Of a stretch of 10,565 nucleotides of DNA, positions 1 to 7,325 are shown in pieces. The notes beneath the pieces are model-generated. The model was not told where the DNA came from and searched no databases. It worked only from the letters and a program-made list of their open reading frames with translations. Position 1 is the stretch's first letter; each line of letters starts with the position of its first letter. The translations under genes and the position numbers were made by a program. The DNA comes from Oleispira sp051275515. Its GTDB lineage: Bacteria; Pseudomonadota; Gammaproteobacteria; Pseudomonadales; Oceanobacteraceae. The stretch is from assembly GCA_051275515.1 (NCBI GenBank), contig JBNMOT010000118.1, forward strand, positions 1 through 10,565. Direction: 5' to 3'.

Positions 1-529
1 GGGCATCTTTAACCGCGCGAATAGCAGCCGTTCTTTCTGCAAGCTTGATCAAAGCAACCCGCACATCATCAATCACAGAGACCAGCATTTTACGCAGATT
101 ATCCACCTGAGCTTCGCGCTGACCTAATACGGGCTCTTCTGAGGTATTTTGAATGGCGTTAATCGCAGCCATGCGTAAAACCCCTTCGATAAGGGTTGCA
201 ACTTCATCATCAAAATCTTTTCGGACCTGCGCAAGAGACAGTCGTCCTTCACGCACAGCACGGTATAAAATTGCGGCTAAGATCGAGGCTTCATCAAGCT
301 GGAGCTCCGCTAAGATCTGCGCCATTTCCAAACCCATTTGGGCACTATCAATGGTCCAGTAGGTGCTGTTTTCGACCGCATTCTCAGCAATAATTTTAGC
401 CACAACGAGTGCGTGGCGGACCTTCTCAGGCTCTAAAATGTCAACTTCTGTACAGATCTTGTCTAACCAAGCATCAACGTTTATTTTACCGTCGTGCTTA
501 AGGGGCTGATCATCTCTTACTTTTACCAC
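1..529 (-). CDS. relA: RelA, (p)ppGpp synthetase I, N-terminal part (cut by the window edge)
   Basis: RelA is the ribosome-associated GTP/ATP pyrophosphokinase that makes (p)ppGpp on starved ribosomes. Only the first 176 codons are present. They match the RelA N-terminal pseudo-hydrolase domain, with recognisable blocks GVLRMAAI (116-123), VDNLRKML (142-149) and ALIKLAER (159-166). The HD-hydrolase ligands of SpoT/Rel are gone: the HDVIED position reads YRAVRE (89-94), the first His position is in GLEMA (66-70), and the KLADR Asp is Glu165. The fragment is therefore RelA rather than SpoT. The synthetase, TGS and ACT domains lie outside the window. The start is GTG at 529-527, supported by AGGAG at 540-536 with a 6-nt spacer and by N-terminal similarity to Pseudomonas RelA (MVxVR). 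It overlaps the end of rlmD by 20 bp, so coupled translation with rlmD is likely. Identity is very secure. Confidence 0.96.
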   Translation of the reverse strand, partial: MVKVRDDQPLKHDGKINVDAWLDKICTEVDILEPEKVRHALVVAKIIAENAVENSTYWTIDSAQMGLEMAQILAELQLDEASILAAILYRAVREGRLSLAQVRKDFDDEVATLIEGVLRMAAINAIQNTSEEPVLGQREAQVDNLRKMLVSVIDDVRVALIKLAERTAAIRAVKDA

Positions 530-1934
530 GAGATGCTCCTTTCTCTTTGACTTTGCTCTGAGTTTTAGCTCGAGTTTGCAATTTGTCGTTCATCATTTTT
601 TTACGACCCTGACTGCTTTTATTCTTAGGCACCAATAACACCATAGTTTCAATGTGATGGGTATGAGGAAACATGTCTAGAATTGTAATTCGTTCAACCT
701 CAAAATCATCACTCAGCGTGTTCAAATCTCGTGCCAATGTCGCAGGATCGCAGGAAACATAGACCATGCGCTTTGCTGTGCGCTTTATTAACTCAGCCAT
801 ACATGCGCTAGCACCGGCACGCGGCGGATCTAACAAAACATAATCAGGATTAGGCAAATTACTTAAGCTGTCGCTATTGGACAAGTCAGCCTTGTGCGCA
901 ATGAGACCACGCTCACTCTTATTTGTTAGGGCTGAGTCATCTGTGCACAAACGTTGGGCATGTTGTTCAATCGCCCGCACCATTTCATCGCTCACCTCCA
1001 CCGCATCAACAATGGCGTCTTGAGCTAATGGCACAGAAAAATTACCGTGGCCTGCAAACAGATCCCACACATGAGAACCTGCTTCTGGAGCCAACCAAGC
1101 TTTGGCTTTGGCCACCATTAATTGATTAATGGTATTATTCACTTGCACAAAGTAATCAGGATGAATGGTTAAGTCGTGACCCAATACCGTGTGAGAGAGG
1201 GGGCTTATGACCTCGTTAACGGCTTCTAATGGCTGCTCATCATCAGGTCGAATATAGAGATCGATATTTAATTCAGTTGCCCAGTTTTGCAAGCGTTTAT
1301 GGTCATCTTTAGTGACTTTTTTAAGGACTCTAAACACCAATACCAGGCGCTCGCTGGCTTGTAATACTTCAATATGGGTAAATCGAGCGATACCTTCCAG
1401 CTGAGCTAAACGCCCACGCCAAGCTTTCCAATCTAACGCGACGTGTTCAACCAGTACGGGGCACATATCAATATTAGTTAGGTGCTTGCTTTGGCTTTCA
1501 CGAAAACCAATGGAGACCTCTTGATTCGATTTATTATAACGAATACCTAAACGTGCACGTCGGCGATAATGCCATTGCTGATCCTTAGCAATGAGAGGGG
1601 CATCCCAATGTTTGATTTCAATACCCTGACGGCTAAGCTCACGAGCGACTCTCTGCTGCTTAAAAACAACTTGCTGGTCATACGCAAGATGCTGTAAGTC
1701 ACACCCACCACAACGCTTATAGTGAACACAGGGAGGTTCAATACGATGTTCACTCGCGTGTTCAATAGACACTAGACGGCAATACCAAATTTTACGCTTG
1801 CGCTCAAGCATCTCAGCAACGACCGTTTCACCCGGTAAAGCTCCAGGTATGAAATACACATCGCGCCCTGAGCGAGCGATGCCATGTCCATCTGATGCGA
1901 GGTCATGCACGGTTAATGTCAGTATTTTATTCAC
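510..1934 (-). CDS. rlmD: RlmD, 23S rRNA (uracil-1939 C5)-methyltransferase
   Basis: RlmD (RumA) uses SAM to methylate U1939 of 23S rRNA and carries a [4Fe-4S] cluster. Visible in order: an N-terminal TRAM domain (about 1-60, with SDGHGIAR at 14-21); cluster cysteines C69, C75, C78 and C158; the SAM-binding motif DLFAGHGNFS (291-300); LLDPPRAGA (367-375); the nucleophile C395 in YVSCDPATLARDL; and the base-like E429 in HIETMVLL. GTG at 1934-1932 is the only possible start near the N-terminus, because an in-frame TAG lies three codons upstream. The Shine-Dalgarno is weak. At 474 residues it is about 40 longer than E. coli RlmD (433), largely because of a Lys/Arg/Ser-rich tail (about 437-474) that follows the normal end at VLLVPK. 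The gene lies 122 nt downstream of cysM and overlaps relA, as in the rlmD-relA pairs of many gammaproteobacteria. Confidence 0.97.
   Translation of the reverse strand: MNKILTLTVHDLASDGHGIARSGRDVYFIPGALPGETVVAEMLERKRKIWYCRLVSIEHASEHRIEPPCVHYKRCGGCDLQHLAYDQQVVFKQQRVARELSRQGIEIKHWDAPLIAKDQQWHYRRRARLGIRYNKSNQEVSIGFRESQSKHLTNIDMCPVLVEHVALDWKAWRGRLAQLEGIARFTHIEVLQASERLVLVFRVLKKVTKDDHKRLQNWATELNIDLYIRPDDEQPLEAVNEVISPLSHTVLGHDLTIHPDYFVQVNNTINQLMVAKAKAWLAPEAGSHVWDLFAGHGNFSVPLAQDAIVDAVEVSDEMVRAIEQHAQRLCTDDSALTNKSERGLIAHKADLSNSDSLSNLPNPDYVLLDPPRAGASACMAELIKRTAKRMVYVSCDPATLARDLNTLSDDFEVERITILDMFPHTHHIETMVLLVPKNKSSQGRKKMMNDKLQTRAKTQSKVKEKGASRGKSKR
536..540 (-). promoter_or_regulatory. Ribosome binding site of relA inside rlmD
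   Basis: AGGAG reads on the minus strand 6 nt before the relA GTG. It lies within the last codons of rlmD, so it fixes the GTG start and implies that ribosomes finishing rlmD pass directly over the relA initiation site. Confidence 0.75.
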
Positions 1935-1975
1935 GGTGGCCTACAAAATTAAGCATTTGCGGTAAGATGGGGGCA

Positions 1976-1981
1976 ATTATA
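1976..1981 (-). promoter_or_regulatory. Possible -10 element of an rlmD-relA promoter
   Basis: A perfect TATAAT reads on the minus strand in the 122-bp gap between cysM and rlmD, 41 nt before the rlmD GTG. That would give a 5' leader of about 35 nt. The hexamer 17 bp upstream (AGAGTA) is a poor -35, and there is no TGn extension. This is a candidate from the -10 match alone. An internal promoter here would let rlmD-relA be expressed independently of cysM. Confidence 0.35.
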
Positions 1982-2056
1982 ATGAATTCAATCGCCCTTA
2001 CTCTTTTAACACCGCCCATTAAATGTACGGGTCTAAAAAACGACCTAGGCACATTG

Positions 2057-2953
2057 CTAAGCAAAAACACCGGTTGATAGGTAGCGATCTCCACGATCGC
2101 ATATGATAGCGACAATCGTTGCATTTTCTACCTGCGCACTCAATTGTAGAGCACCGGCAACCGAACCACCCGAAGATACCCCCGCAAAAATCCCTTCTTT
2201 GGTCGCCAGCGCTTTCATCGTCTGCTCGGCCTCTTGCTGGTCAATATCAATAATTTGGTCAACACGACTCGCATCAAAAATGCTCGGCATATACTTCTCA
2301 GGCCAACGACGAATACCCGGAATGCTGGCACCTTCTTTAGGCTGTAAACCGACAATTTGAATCTCGTTGTTTTGCTCTTTTAAATAACGCGATGTCCCCA
2401 TAATAGTGCCCGTAGTGCCCATTGAACTGACAAAATGAGTTACTTGGCCTTGAGTTTGCTGCCAGATTTCAGGGCCTGTCGTCTCGTAATGCGCTAAAGG
2501 GTTGTCAGCGTTAGCAAACTGATTGAGCACCTTTCCCTTACCGTCAGCTTCCATAGACATTGCCAGATCACGTGCGCCTTCCATGCTTTGTTCTTTAGTC
2601 ACCAAGATCAATTCAGCCCCATACGCTTGCATCGCCCAGCGTCGCTCCATACTGAGGTTATCAGGCATGATTAAGATCATACGGTAACCTTTTATGGCAG
2701 CAACCATGGCTAAAGCAATCCCCGTATTACCGCTGGTTGCTTCAATGAGGGTATCCCCCTTTTGGATATAACCTCTTTGTTCAGCGTTTACAATCATACT
2801 CAACGCGGCCCGATCTTTAACCGATCCTGCAGGGTTGTTACCTTCTAGTTTCAACAAAATTGTATTGCTACTGCCTTCATTCAGGCGCTGCAAAAGAACT
2901 AAAGGCGTCTGACCAATGCACGCATCAATAGTTGGGTATACAATGTGGCTCAC
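2057..2953 (-). CDS. cysM: CysM, cysteine synthase B (O-acetylserine sulfhydrylase B)
   Basis: PLP enzyme of cytosolic cysteine synthesis. It joins O-acetylserine with sulfide, and the CysM isozyme also accepts thiosulfate. The 298 residues match CysM over their full length: GNNPAGSVKDRA (38-49) contains the PLP Schiff-base lysine K46; TSGNTGIALAM is the substrate and phosphate loop; SSMGTTGTIMG and GVSSGGSVAGAL are cofactor-binding loops; and CDRGDRYLSTGVF forms the C-terminus. GLQPKEGASIPGIRRWP distinguishes CysM from CysK. The chain ends about 5 residues shorter than E. coli CysM (303), without the short tail after STGVF. The start is GTG at 2953-2951, preceded by AGGA at 2964-2961 with a 7-nt spacer, with an in-frame TAG just upstream. 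It is divergent from barA and heads the cysM-rlmD-relA group, the same arrangement as beside gacS in Pseudomonas. Confidence 0.97.
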   Translation of the reverse strand: MSHIVYPTIDACIGQTPLVLLQRLNEGSSNTILLKLEGNNPAGSVKDRAALSMIVNAEQRGYIQKGDTLIEATSGNTGIALAMVAAIKGYRMILIMPDNLSMERRWAMQAYGAELILVTKEQSMEGARDLAMSMEADGKGKVLNQFANADNPLAHYETTGPEIWQQTQGQVTHFVSSMGTTGTIMGTSRYLKEQNNEIQIVGLQPKEGASIPGIRRWPEKYMPSIFDASRVDQIIDIDQQEAEQTMKALATKEGIFAGVSSGGSVAGALQLSAQVENATIVAIICDRGDRYLSTGVFA

Positions 2954-3028
2954 AAGTGCATCCTATTGTTAACAAATAACGACAATATTAAATTACATAT
3001 AACTAAAGCAATAGATTCTAATCCTGAT

Positions 3029-3057
3029 TCTATATGAATTGTAATATCGATTCGCAA
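3029..3057 (-). promoter_or_regulatory. Candidate sigma70 promoter for cysM
   Basis: On the minus strand, TTGCGA (3057-3052) is followed after 17 bp by TATAGA (3034-3029). Each hexamer matches consensus at four of six positions with optimal spacing. It would start transcription about 70 nt upstream of the cysM GTG. The region is AT-rich, so chance matches are possible. Confidence 0.4.
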
Positions 3058-3069
3058 TTTACTTATACT
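3039..3069 (+). promoter_or_regulatory. Candidate promoter for barA
   Basis: TATACT at 3064-3069 is a good -10 hexamer, about 73 nt before the barA ATG. The best upstream partner is TTGTAA at 3039-3044, but the 19-bp spacing is suboptimal. It overlaps the candidate cysM promoter on the other strand, so the two directions could compete. Confidence 0.3.
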
Positions 3070-3130
3070 CAATCGTTTCACTATAAGTCTGGCCTGTCAT
3101 TTTAATCATAATAACAAGAGCTATTTAAAG

Positions 3131-3145
3131 ATGAAAATAATATGA
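3131..3145 (+). other. Mini-ORF (Met-Lys-Ile-Ile-stop) overlapping the barA start
   Basis: ATG AAA ATA ATA TGA is a complete four-residue ORF. Its stop overlaps the barA start codon as ATGA (3142-3145). AAGAG at 3116-3120, 10 nt upstream, could serve as a weak ribosome binding site. barA itself has no clear Shine-Dalgarno, so reinitiation after this mini-ORF is conceivable. It may equally be chance in AT-rich leader sequence. Confidence 0.25.
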
Positions 3146-6012
3146 AAAACTGGAAACTACAAAATCGAATTCTTGCCTTGGTATTATTACCCGGTCTTAT
3201 CGTATCGTTATTTTTAGGTGGTTTTTTCATCATCCAACACATGAGCGACCTCGACCTTTTGCTACAAGAGCGTGGATTAGCCATTGCTAAACAGGCCGCT
3301 CCTACCAGTGAGCATGGTGTTGTTTCAGGTAATAATCGATTATTACAAAATTTAACCAATAACTTATTAGAAGAACGTGATCTTCGCGCTGCCAGAATTC
3401 TCAATAAAGACGGTAAAGTTCTGGCCTATGCAGGACCCAAGATGATCACCAAATTCATTGGTAATACCCAATTCAAGTATGGGCAGCTTCAGCTTTCGAT
3501 AACGGATAGCAGCATTCGTATTAAAGCGCCGATATTTACTCAAAATATCGATTTGGTCGAAGACATTTCTGAACCGATCTATCAACAACAGAATATTGAT
3601 GCCGACTTATTGGGTTGGATTGAGATTGAGTTATCACTTGCTAATACTCAAATCGCAAAATATCAACATCTGGCAACGAGTATTACAACGGTATTAATAA
3701 CGCTTATTTTATGCTTAATGCTAGCCATTAGAATGAGCCGCAATATATCACTTCCTATTCAATATATGGTGGACTGCGTAAAAGCCATTGGCGATGGAAA
3801 AATTGATGCCCGCGTTCATGTTAATAGTGGTGATGAATTTCAAACATTAGCCGCAGGCATCAATGCTATGGCGATTGCCATTCAACGAACAAAGACAGAG
3901 CACCAGCAAAACATTGAACAAGCCACTCACGATATTCGAGAGACGCTGGATAATATTGAGATTCAAAATATTGAATTAAACATCGCCCGCAAAGAAGCCT
4001 TAGAAGCAAGCCGTATAAAATCAGAATTTTTAACCAATATCAGTCACGAAATTCGCACGCCTTTAAATGGTATACTAGGTTTCACACGCATTTTATTAAA
4101 AGACCAAAGTGATCAAAGAAAAACCGATCATTTAAATACTATTGAAAAATCAGCCAATGGTTTGCTGACCATCATTAATGACATCTTGGATCTATCCAAA
4201 ATTGATGCTGGCAAGCTGGTATTAGAAAACATCGATTTTAATGTGCGAGAAATACTTGAAGATGTATTAACCATTAATGCGCCTGAAGCGCATAAAAAAT
4301 CACTCGAATTGGTTAGCCTGATCTATTCTGACGTTCCTCAGTTTTTAACCGGGGATCCTTTACGTATAAAACAAGTACTGACCAATTTAATTTCTAATGC
4401 CATAAAATTTACACCGCAAGGAAATATTACCGTGCGGGTGCTGATTGAAGATGAAAACGTGAATCAAGCCAGTGTGAAGTTTGAAATCACCGATACGGGT
4501 ATCGGTTTAAGCAATGAACAGCAGAACAAACTTTTCCGCGCGTTTAGCCAAGCCGATTCAAGTACAACCCGTCAATTCGGTGGTACCGGCTTAGGATTAG
4601 TCATTAGTCAGCACTTAGTAAAAGCGATGCAAGGCGATATTAGCGTTGAGAGTGCTGAAGGCAAAGGATCCACCTTCTCTTTTTCAGTTACCTTAAAGAA
4701 GTCTGGTCAATACGCTCTGTCAATGGAAGAACTCGAAGGTCAGCAAATACTGCTTATGGAGTCATCATCGACGACTCGTTTAAGCATTACTCATTTATTA
4801 GAGCAGTGGCATGTTCGGTATAACGATACCGACAATAGCGATATTTTACTGCAATCTCTAATACGTAAACAACAGAATGGTGACCCCGCCGATGCCGTTA
4901 TTATTGGATTGAGTCGCAAAGAACTGTACCACGCAAAAACGGCCAAATTATTTAAACAAGTAAACAGTTATAACATTCCCATTATCGCTTTGGTCAACAG
5001 CGCTATTTCAGAAGAGTTAGAATATGCGCAAACACTAGGAGCTTACCAAAGTTTATCTAAGCCTTTGCAAAGCCGTAAATTGTTTACTTCCCTCTGTGTG
5101 AGCTTGGACATTGAATTAAGTCCAAACAATAGTAATAACCAAAACCGCATTCAAGTGCCCGCCCCAACAATATTAGCCGTTGATGATAACGAAGCAAATT
5201 TAAAGCTGATCACCGTATTATTAGAAGACATGGGCATTAGGGTAATTGCCGCTGATTCGGGTCCACAAGCACTGTTAGAGCTTGAACAACATACTATCGA
5301 TATGATCTTTATGGATATTCAAATGCCAGGTATGAATGGCTTAGAAGTCACACAGTTAATTCGCTTGAAAAAAACATCGAAAGAGCTGCCCATTATCGCG
5401 CTAACAGCACACGCTATTGCCGACGAGAAAGATAAAATACTGCAAGTAGGCATGAACGATTATCAAACTAAACCCATCAACAATGATCAGCTAATGCAGT
5501 GTATTGAACGCTGGACGGGGTTTCATTGCGACAGACATACTCATATTATTCTGCCACAAAAAATAAAACCTTATGCACAACGTACTTTAGACGACAGCAT
5601 AACGGATGCAACGCTAAGCGAAAAAGATCCACAAGGGAGTTGTCTGATATTTGATCCGCAATACGCCATGCGATTAGCCAATAACAAACTAGACCTCGCC
5701 ATTGACATGTTCAACATGCTACTCACAGGATTAACCGATGACTTGCCAGAGATACAGGGGTTATGGCAAGGACAACAGCAAGAACCCTTATTACAACATA
5801 TACACAAAATACACGGTGCAACTCGCTATTGCGGCACACCCTGCTTAATGCATACGTTGGAACAATTAGAGACGGGGCTTAAAAACCAAGCGCTTGTAGA
5901 TTGCGAAAACCTCTATCAAAAAGCAATAGAATCGATTATTCGTTTGCAGCAATGGGCACAAGAGAATCAATGGCGTGATGCATTAGAATTAGCAAAAAAA
6001 GAGCTGGTTTAA
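3142..6012 (+). CDS. barA: BarA/GacS-type tripartite hybrid sensor histidine kinase
   Basis: Inner-membrane sensor kinase of the BarA-UvrY/GacS-GacA family. By family knowledge it phosphorylates a GacA/UvrY regulator that drives small RNAs antagonising CsrA/RsmA. In its 956 residues: TM1 (about 9-31), a periplasmic sensor region (about 32-178), TM2 (about 179-197), HAMP (about 197-250), a coiled-coil linker, and a dimerisation domain with phospho-His H302 in NISHEIRTPLNG. The ATPase domain has N419 in the N box, DTGIG (451-455) and GGTGLGL (480-486). A degenerate receiver follows (about 534-650). The true receiver has D681/D682, phospho-acceptor D725 in MDIQMPG, T755 and K777. The C-terminal Hpt has H888 in HKIHG, aligned with the AHxLKG motif. 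The start at 3142 is chosen because the ATG at 3131 runs into a stop after four codons. The Shine-Dalgarno is weak. It is divergent from cysM and convergent with acpS. gacS is an equally valid name. Confidence 0.95.
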   Translation: MKNWKLQNRILALVLLPGLIVSLFLGGFFIIQHMSDLDLLLQERGLAIAKQAAPTSEHGVVSGNNRLLQNLTNNLLEERDLRAARILNKDGKVLAYAGPKMITKFIGNTQFKYGQLQLSITDSSIRIKAPIFTQNIDLVEDISEPIYQQQNIDADLLGWIEIELSLANTQIAKYQHLATSITTVLITLILCLMLAIRMSRNISLPIQYMVDCVKAIGDGKIDARVHVNSGDEFQTLAAGINAMAIAIQRTKTEHQQNIEQATHDIRETLDNIEIQNIELNIARKEALEASRIKSEFLTNISHEIRTPLNGILGFTRILLKDQSDQRKTDHLNTIEKSANGLLTIINDILDLSKIDAGKLVLENIDFNVREILEDVLTINAPEAHKKSLELVSLIYSDVPQFLTGDPLRIKQVLTNLISNAIKFTPQGNITVRVLIEDENVNQASVKFEITDTGIGLSNEQQNKLFRAFSQADSSTTRQFGGTGLGLVISQHLVKAMQGDISVESAEGKGSTFSFSVTLKKSGQYALSMEELEGQQILLMESSSTTRLSITHLLEQWHVRYNDTDNSDILLQSLIRKQQNGDPADAVIIGLSRKELYHAKTAKLFKQVNSYNIPIIALVNSAISEELEYAQTLGAYQSLSKPLQSRKLFTSLCVSLDIELSPNNSNNQNRIQVPAPTILAVDDNEANLKLITVLLEDMGIRVIAADSGPQALLELEQHTIDMIFMDIQMPGMNGLEVTQLIRLKKTSKELPIIALTAHAIADEKDKILQVGMNDYQTKPINNDQLMQCIERWTGFHCDRHTHIILPQKIKPYAQRTLDDSITDATLSEKDPQGSCLIFDPQYAMRLANNKLDLAIDMFNMLLTGLTDDLPEIQGLWQGQQQEPLLQHIHKIHGATRYCGTPCLMHTLEQLETGLKNQALVDCENLYQKAIESIIRLQQWAQENQWRDALELAKKELV

Positions 6013-6055
6013 TGCTAGCAAAAAGGCCAAAAAATAATACCTTGAAACGAATCCT

Positions 6056-6490
6056 TTAACTCAGCACAGCAAAAGCGAGAATCATCTCACCTTCGTCGCT
6101 TAGGCTGAGTAATACATGCTTGCCACCCATTGACTGAGCCCTGCTTAATGCTGCCCCTGAAAGCTCAACAATAGGCTTACCTAAGTCATCGGCGTAGATG
6201 TTGATATGCTGAAAACTAATACCTTGAGCGATGCCTGTACCCAGTGCTTTTGCGATGGCTTCTTTGGCGGCAAAACGTTTAGCCAAAAAGTTTACACTAT
6301 GCGCTTTCTCGGCCCACAATAATAACTCTTGCGCAGTTAAGATTCTGCGCGCAAAACGTTCACCATGATGATCGATAACCTTAGCAATCCGGCGTTGATC
6401 TAATAAATCAGTACCGATACCTCTGGGTACTGACCCCTCTAGCACAAATCCGTTTGATGCTGTTTCTTTAGGCGCTATTTTGTTAGGCAC
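6056..6490 (-). CDS. acpS: AcpS, holo-[acyl-carrier-protein] synthase
   Basis: AcpS transfers 4'-phosphopantetheine from CoA to a serine of acyl carrier protein, activating it for fatty acid synthesis. Both Mg-binding catalytic acids are visible: D28 in GIGTDLLD and E77 in LAKRFAAKEAIAKALGTG. The C-terminal beta strands (HVLLSLSDE) are intact. The family usually has about 126 residues and this frame has 144, with about 18 extra N-terminal residues before SVPRGIGTD. The GTG at 6490-6488 overlaps the pdxJ stop as GTGCCTAA, which suggests coupled translation. A second GTG at codon 16 would give a 129-residue protein of normal length. Neither start has a strong Shine-Dalgarno, so the N-terminus is uncertain. 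It is the last gene of the lepA-to-acpS series, as is common beside pdxJ in gammaproteobacteria. Confidence 0.95.
   Translation of the reverse strand: MPNKIAPKETASNGFVLEGSVPRGIGTDLLDQRRIAKVIDHHGERFARRILTAQELLLWAEKAHSVNFLAKRFAAKEAIAKALGTGIAQGISFQHINIYADDLGKPIVELSGAALSRAQSMGGKHVLLSLSDEGEMILAFAVLS
6408..6433. repeat. 8-bp perfect inverted repeat inside acpS
   Basis: TCAGTACC (6408-6415) and GGTACTGA (6426-6433) are perfect inverted copies around a 10-nt loop. In the acpS message they would form a hairpin over codons for SVPRGIGTD, at the junction between the extra N-terminus and the conserved domain. Function is unknown, and chance is possible. Confidence 0.4.
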
Positions 6491-7226
6491 TGTGCTGAGC
6501 CAAACGAATTAATTCACGCATTTCTTTCACGGCGTCTTTAAGGCCTACAAAGACCGCACGAGCAATGATGCTATGGCCAATGTTTAATTCATTAATACCT
6601 GGGATCGCAGCAATCGCCTCGACATTATGATAATGCAAACCATGCCCAGCATTCACAATAAGACCTTGCTCAAGTGCATAGGCAATACCTTCTTTTAATG
6701 TCGCCAGCTCTACCGCTTGCAACTGAGCCGTTTTGGCATCGGCATAAGCACCCGTATGAATTTCAATCGCAGGCGCACCACAACGAACGGCGGCATCAAT
6801 TTGAGCTTTGTCAGCATCAATGAATAAAGAAGCCTGACTATTAATGGCCGCTAAACGATCACAGGCCGCTTTAATCGCGACTTCATTGCCGATGACATCC
6901 AACCCCCCCTCGGTGGTTAGCTCTTCTCGCTTTTCAGGAACCAAACAGCAATGTTCGGGTTCTACTTCTTCGGCCAGCTCAAGCATGGCCTCGGTCACCG
7001 CCATTTCAAGATTCATGTGCGTCGTTAATACTTCTTTTAATACATACACATCACGGGTTTGTATATGGCGTCGGTCTTCACGTGGGTGAATAGTAATACC
7101 GTCGGCACCCGCTTCTTCTGCAATCAAAGCCGCTTGAACAGGATCAGGGTAACGAGTGCCACGCGCTTGGCGCAACGTTGCCACATGATCAATATTTACC
7201 CCTAATAAAACTCGTGCTTTTGTCAC
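6483..7226 (-). CDS. pdxJ: PdxJ, pyridoxine 5'-phosphate synthase
   Basis: PdxJ condenses 1-deoxyxylulose 5-phosphate with 3-amino-2-oxopropyl phosphate to make pyridoxine 5'-phosphate, the ring-closing step of DXP-dependent vitamin B6 synthesis. It is a TIM barrel. Recognised, numbering from the chosen start: LGVNIDHVATLRQARGTRYP near the N-terminus, GITIHPREDRRHI with catalytic His47, NLEMAV with Glu74, TTEGGLDV, EIHTGAYA, VNAGHGLHYHN with His195, and ELNIGHSIIARAV. Three starts compete: GTG 7235, ATG 7232 and GTG 7226. The last is chosen because GGTGAT at 7236-7231 fits the extended Shine-Dalgarno with proper spacing only for it, and because 247 residues is close to E. coli PdxJ (243). recO ends about 99 nt upstream; acpS overlaps the 3' end. 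PLP made by this pathway is the CysM cofactor, though no direct link is implied. Confidence 0.96.
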   Translation of the reverse strand: MTKARVLLGVNIDHVATLRQARGTRYPDPVQAALIAEEAGADGITIHPREDRRHIQTRDVYVLKEVLTTHMNLEMAVTEAMLELAEEVEPEHCCLVPEKREELTTEGGLDVIGNEVAIKAACDRLAAINSQASLFIDADKAQIDAAVRCGAPAIEIHTGAYADAKTAQLQAVELATLKEGIAYALEQGLIVNAGHGLHYHNVEAIAAIPGINELNIGHSIIARAVFVGLKDAVKEMRELIRLAQHSA

Positions 7227-7325
7227 AATCATCACCCTATTTATTTTGAAATTAATACGTATAAAGACAGTATTTGGTTTAAAGCTTCTGTATAAAAAAC
7301 GGTTAATAAAAATTATTTCTGCGTA
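7227..7325. other. AT-rich recO-pdxJ intergenic spacer
   Basis: This is the longest gap within the lepA-to-acpS group. It is strongly AT-rich and contains the pdxJ Shine-Dalgarno (GGTGAT, 7236-7231). It could hold a pdxJ-acpS promoter, but I found no pair of hexamers with acceptable spacing. I saw no hairpin followed by a T-run, so no terminator is called after recO. Confidence 0.45.

Noticed and set aside
2030..2045. Possible cysM terminator GGTC-GACC with a T-run
   Set aside because: The stem is only 4 bp and the T-run is in the loop rather than after the stem.
3102..3404. Minus-strand open frame of 100 codons over the barA 5' end
   Set aside because: It is antisense to the BarA signal-anchor and sensor coding sequence, without similarity or a start signal.
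6013..6055. Possible bidirectional terminator between barA and acpS
   Set aside because: A/T runs are present on both strands but no stable stem precedes them; GCTAGC and GGCC are only short palindromes.
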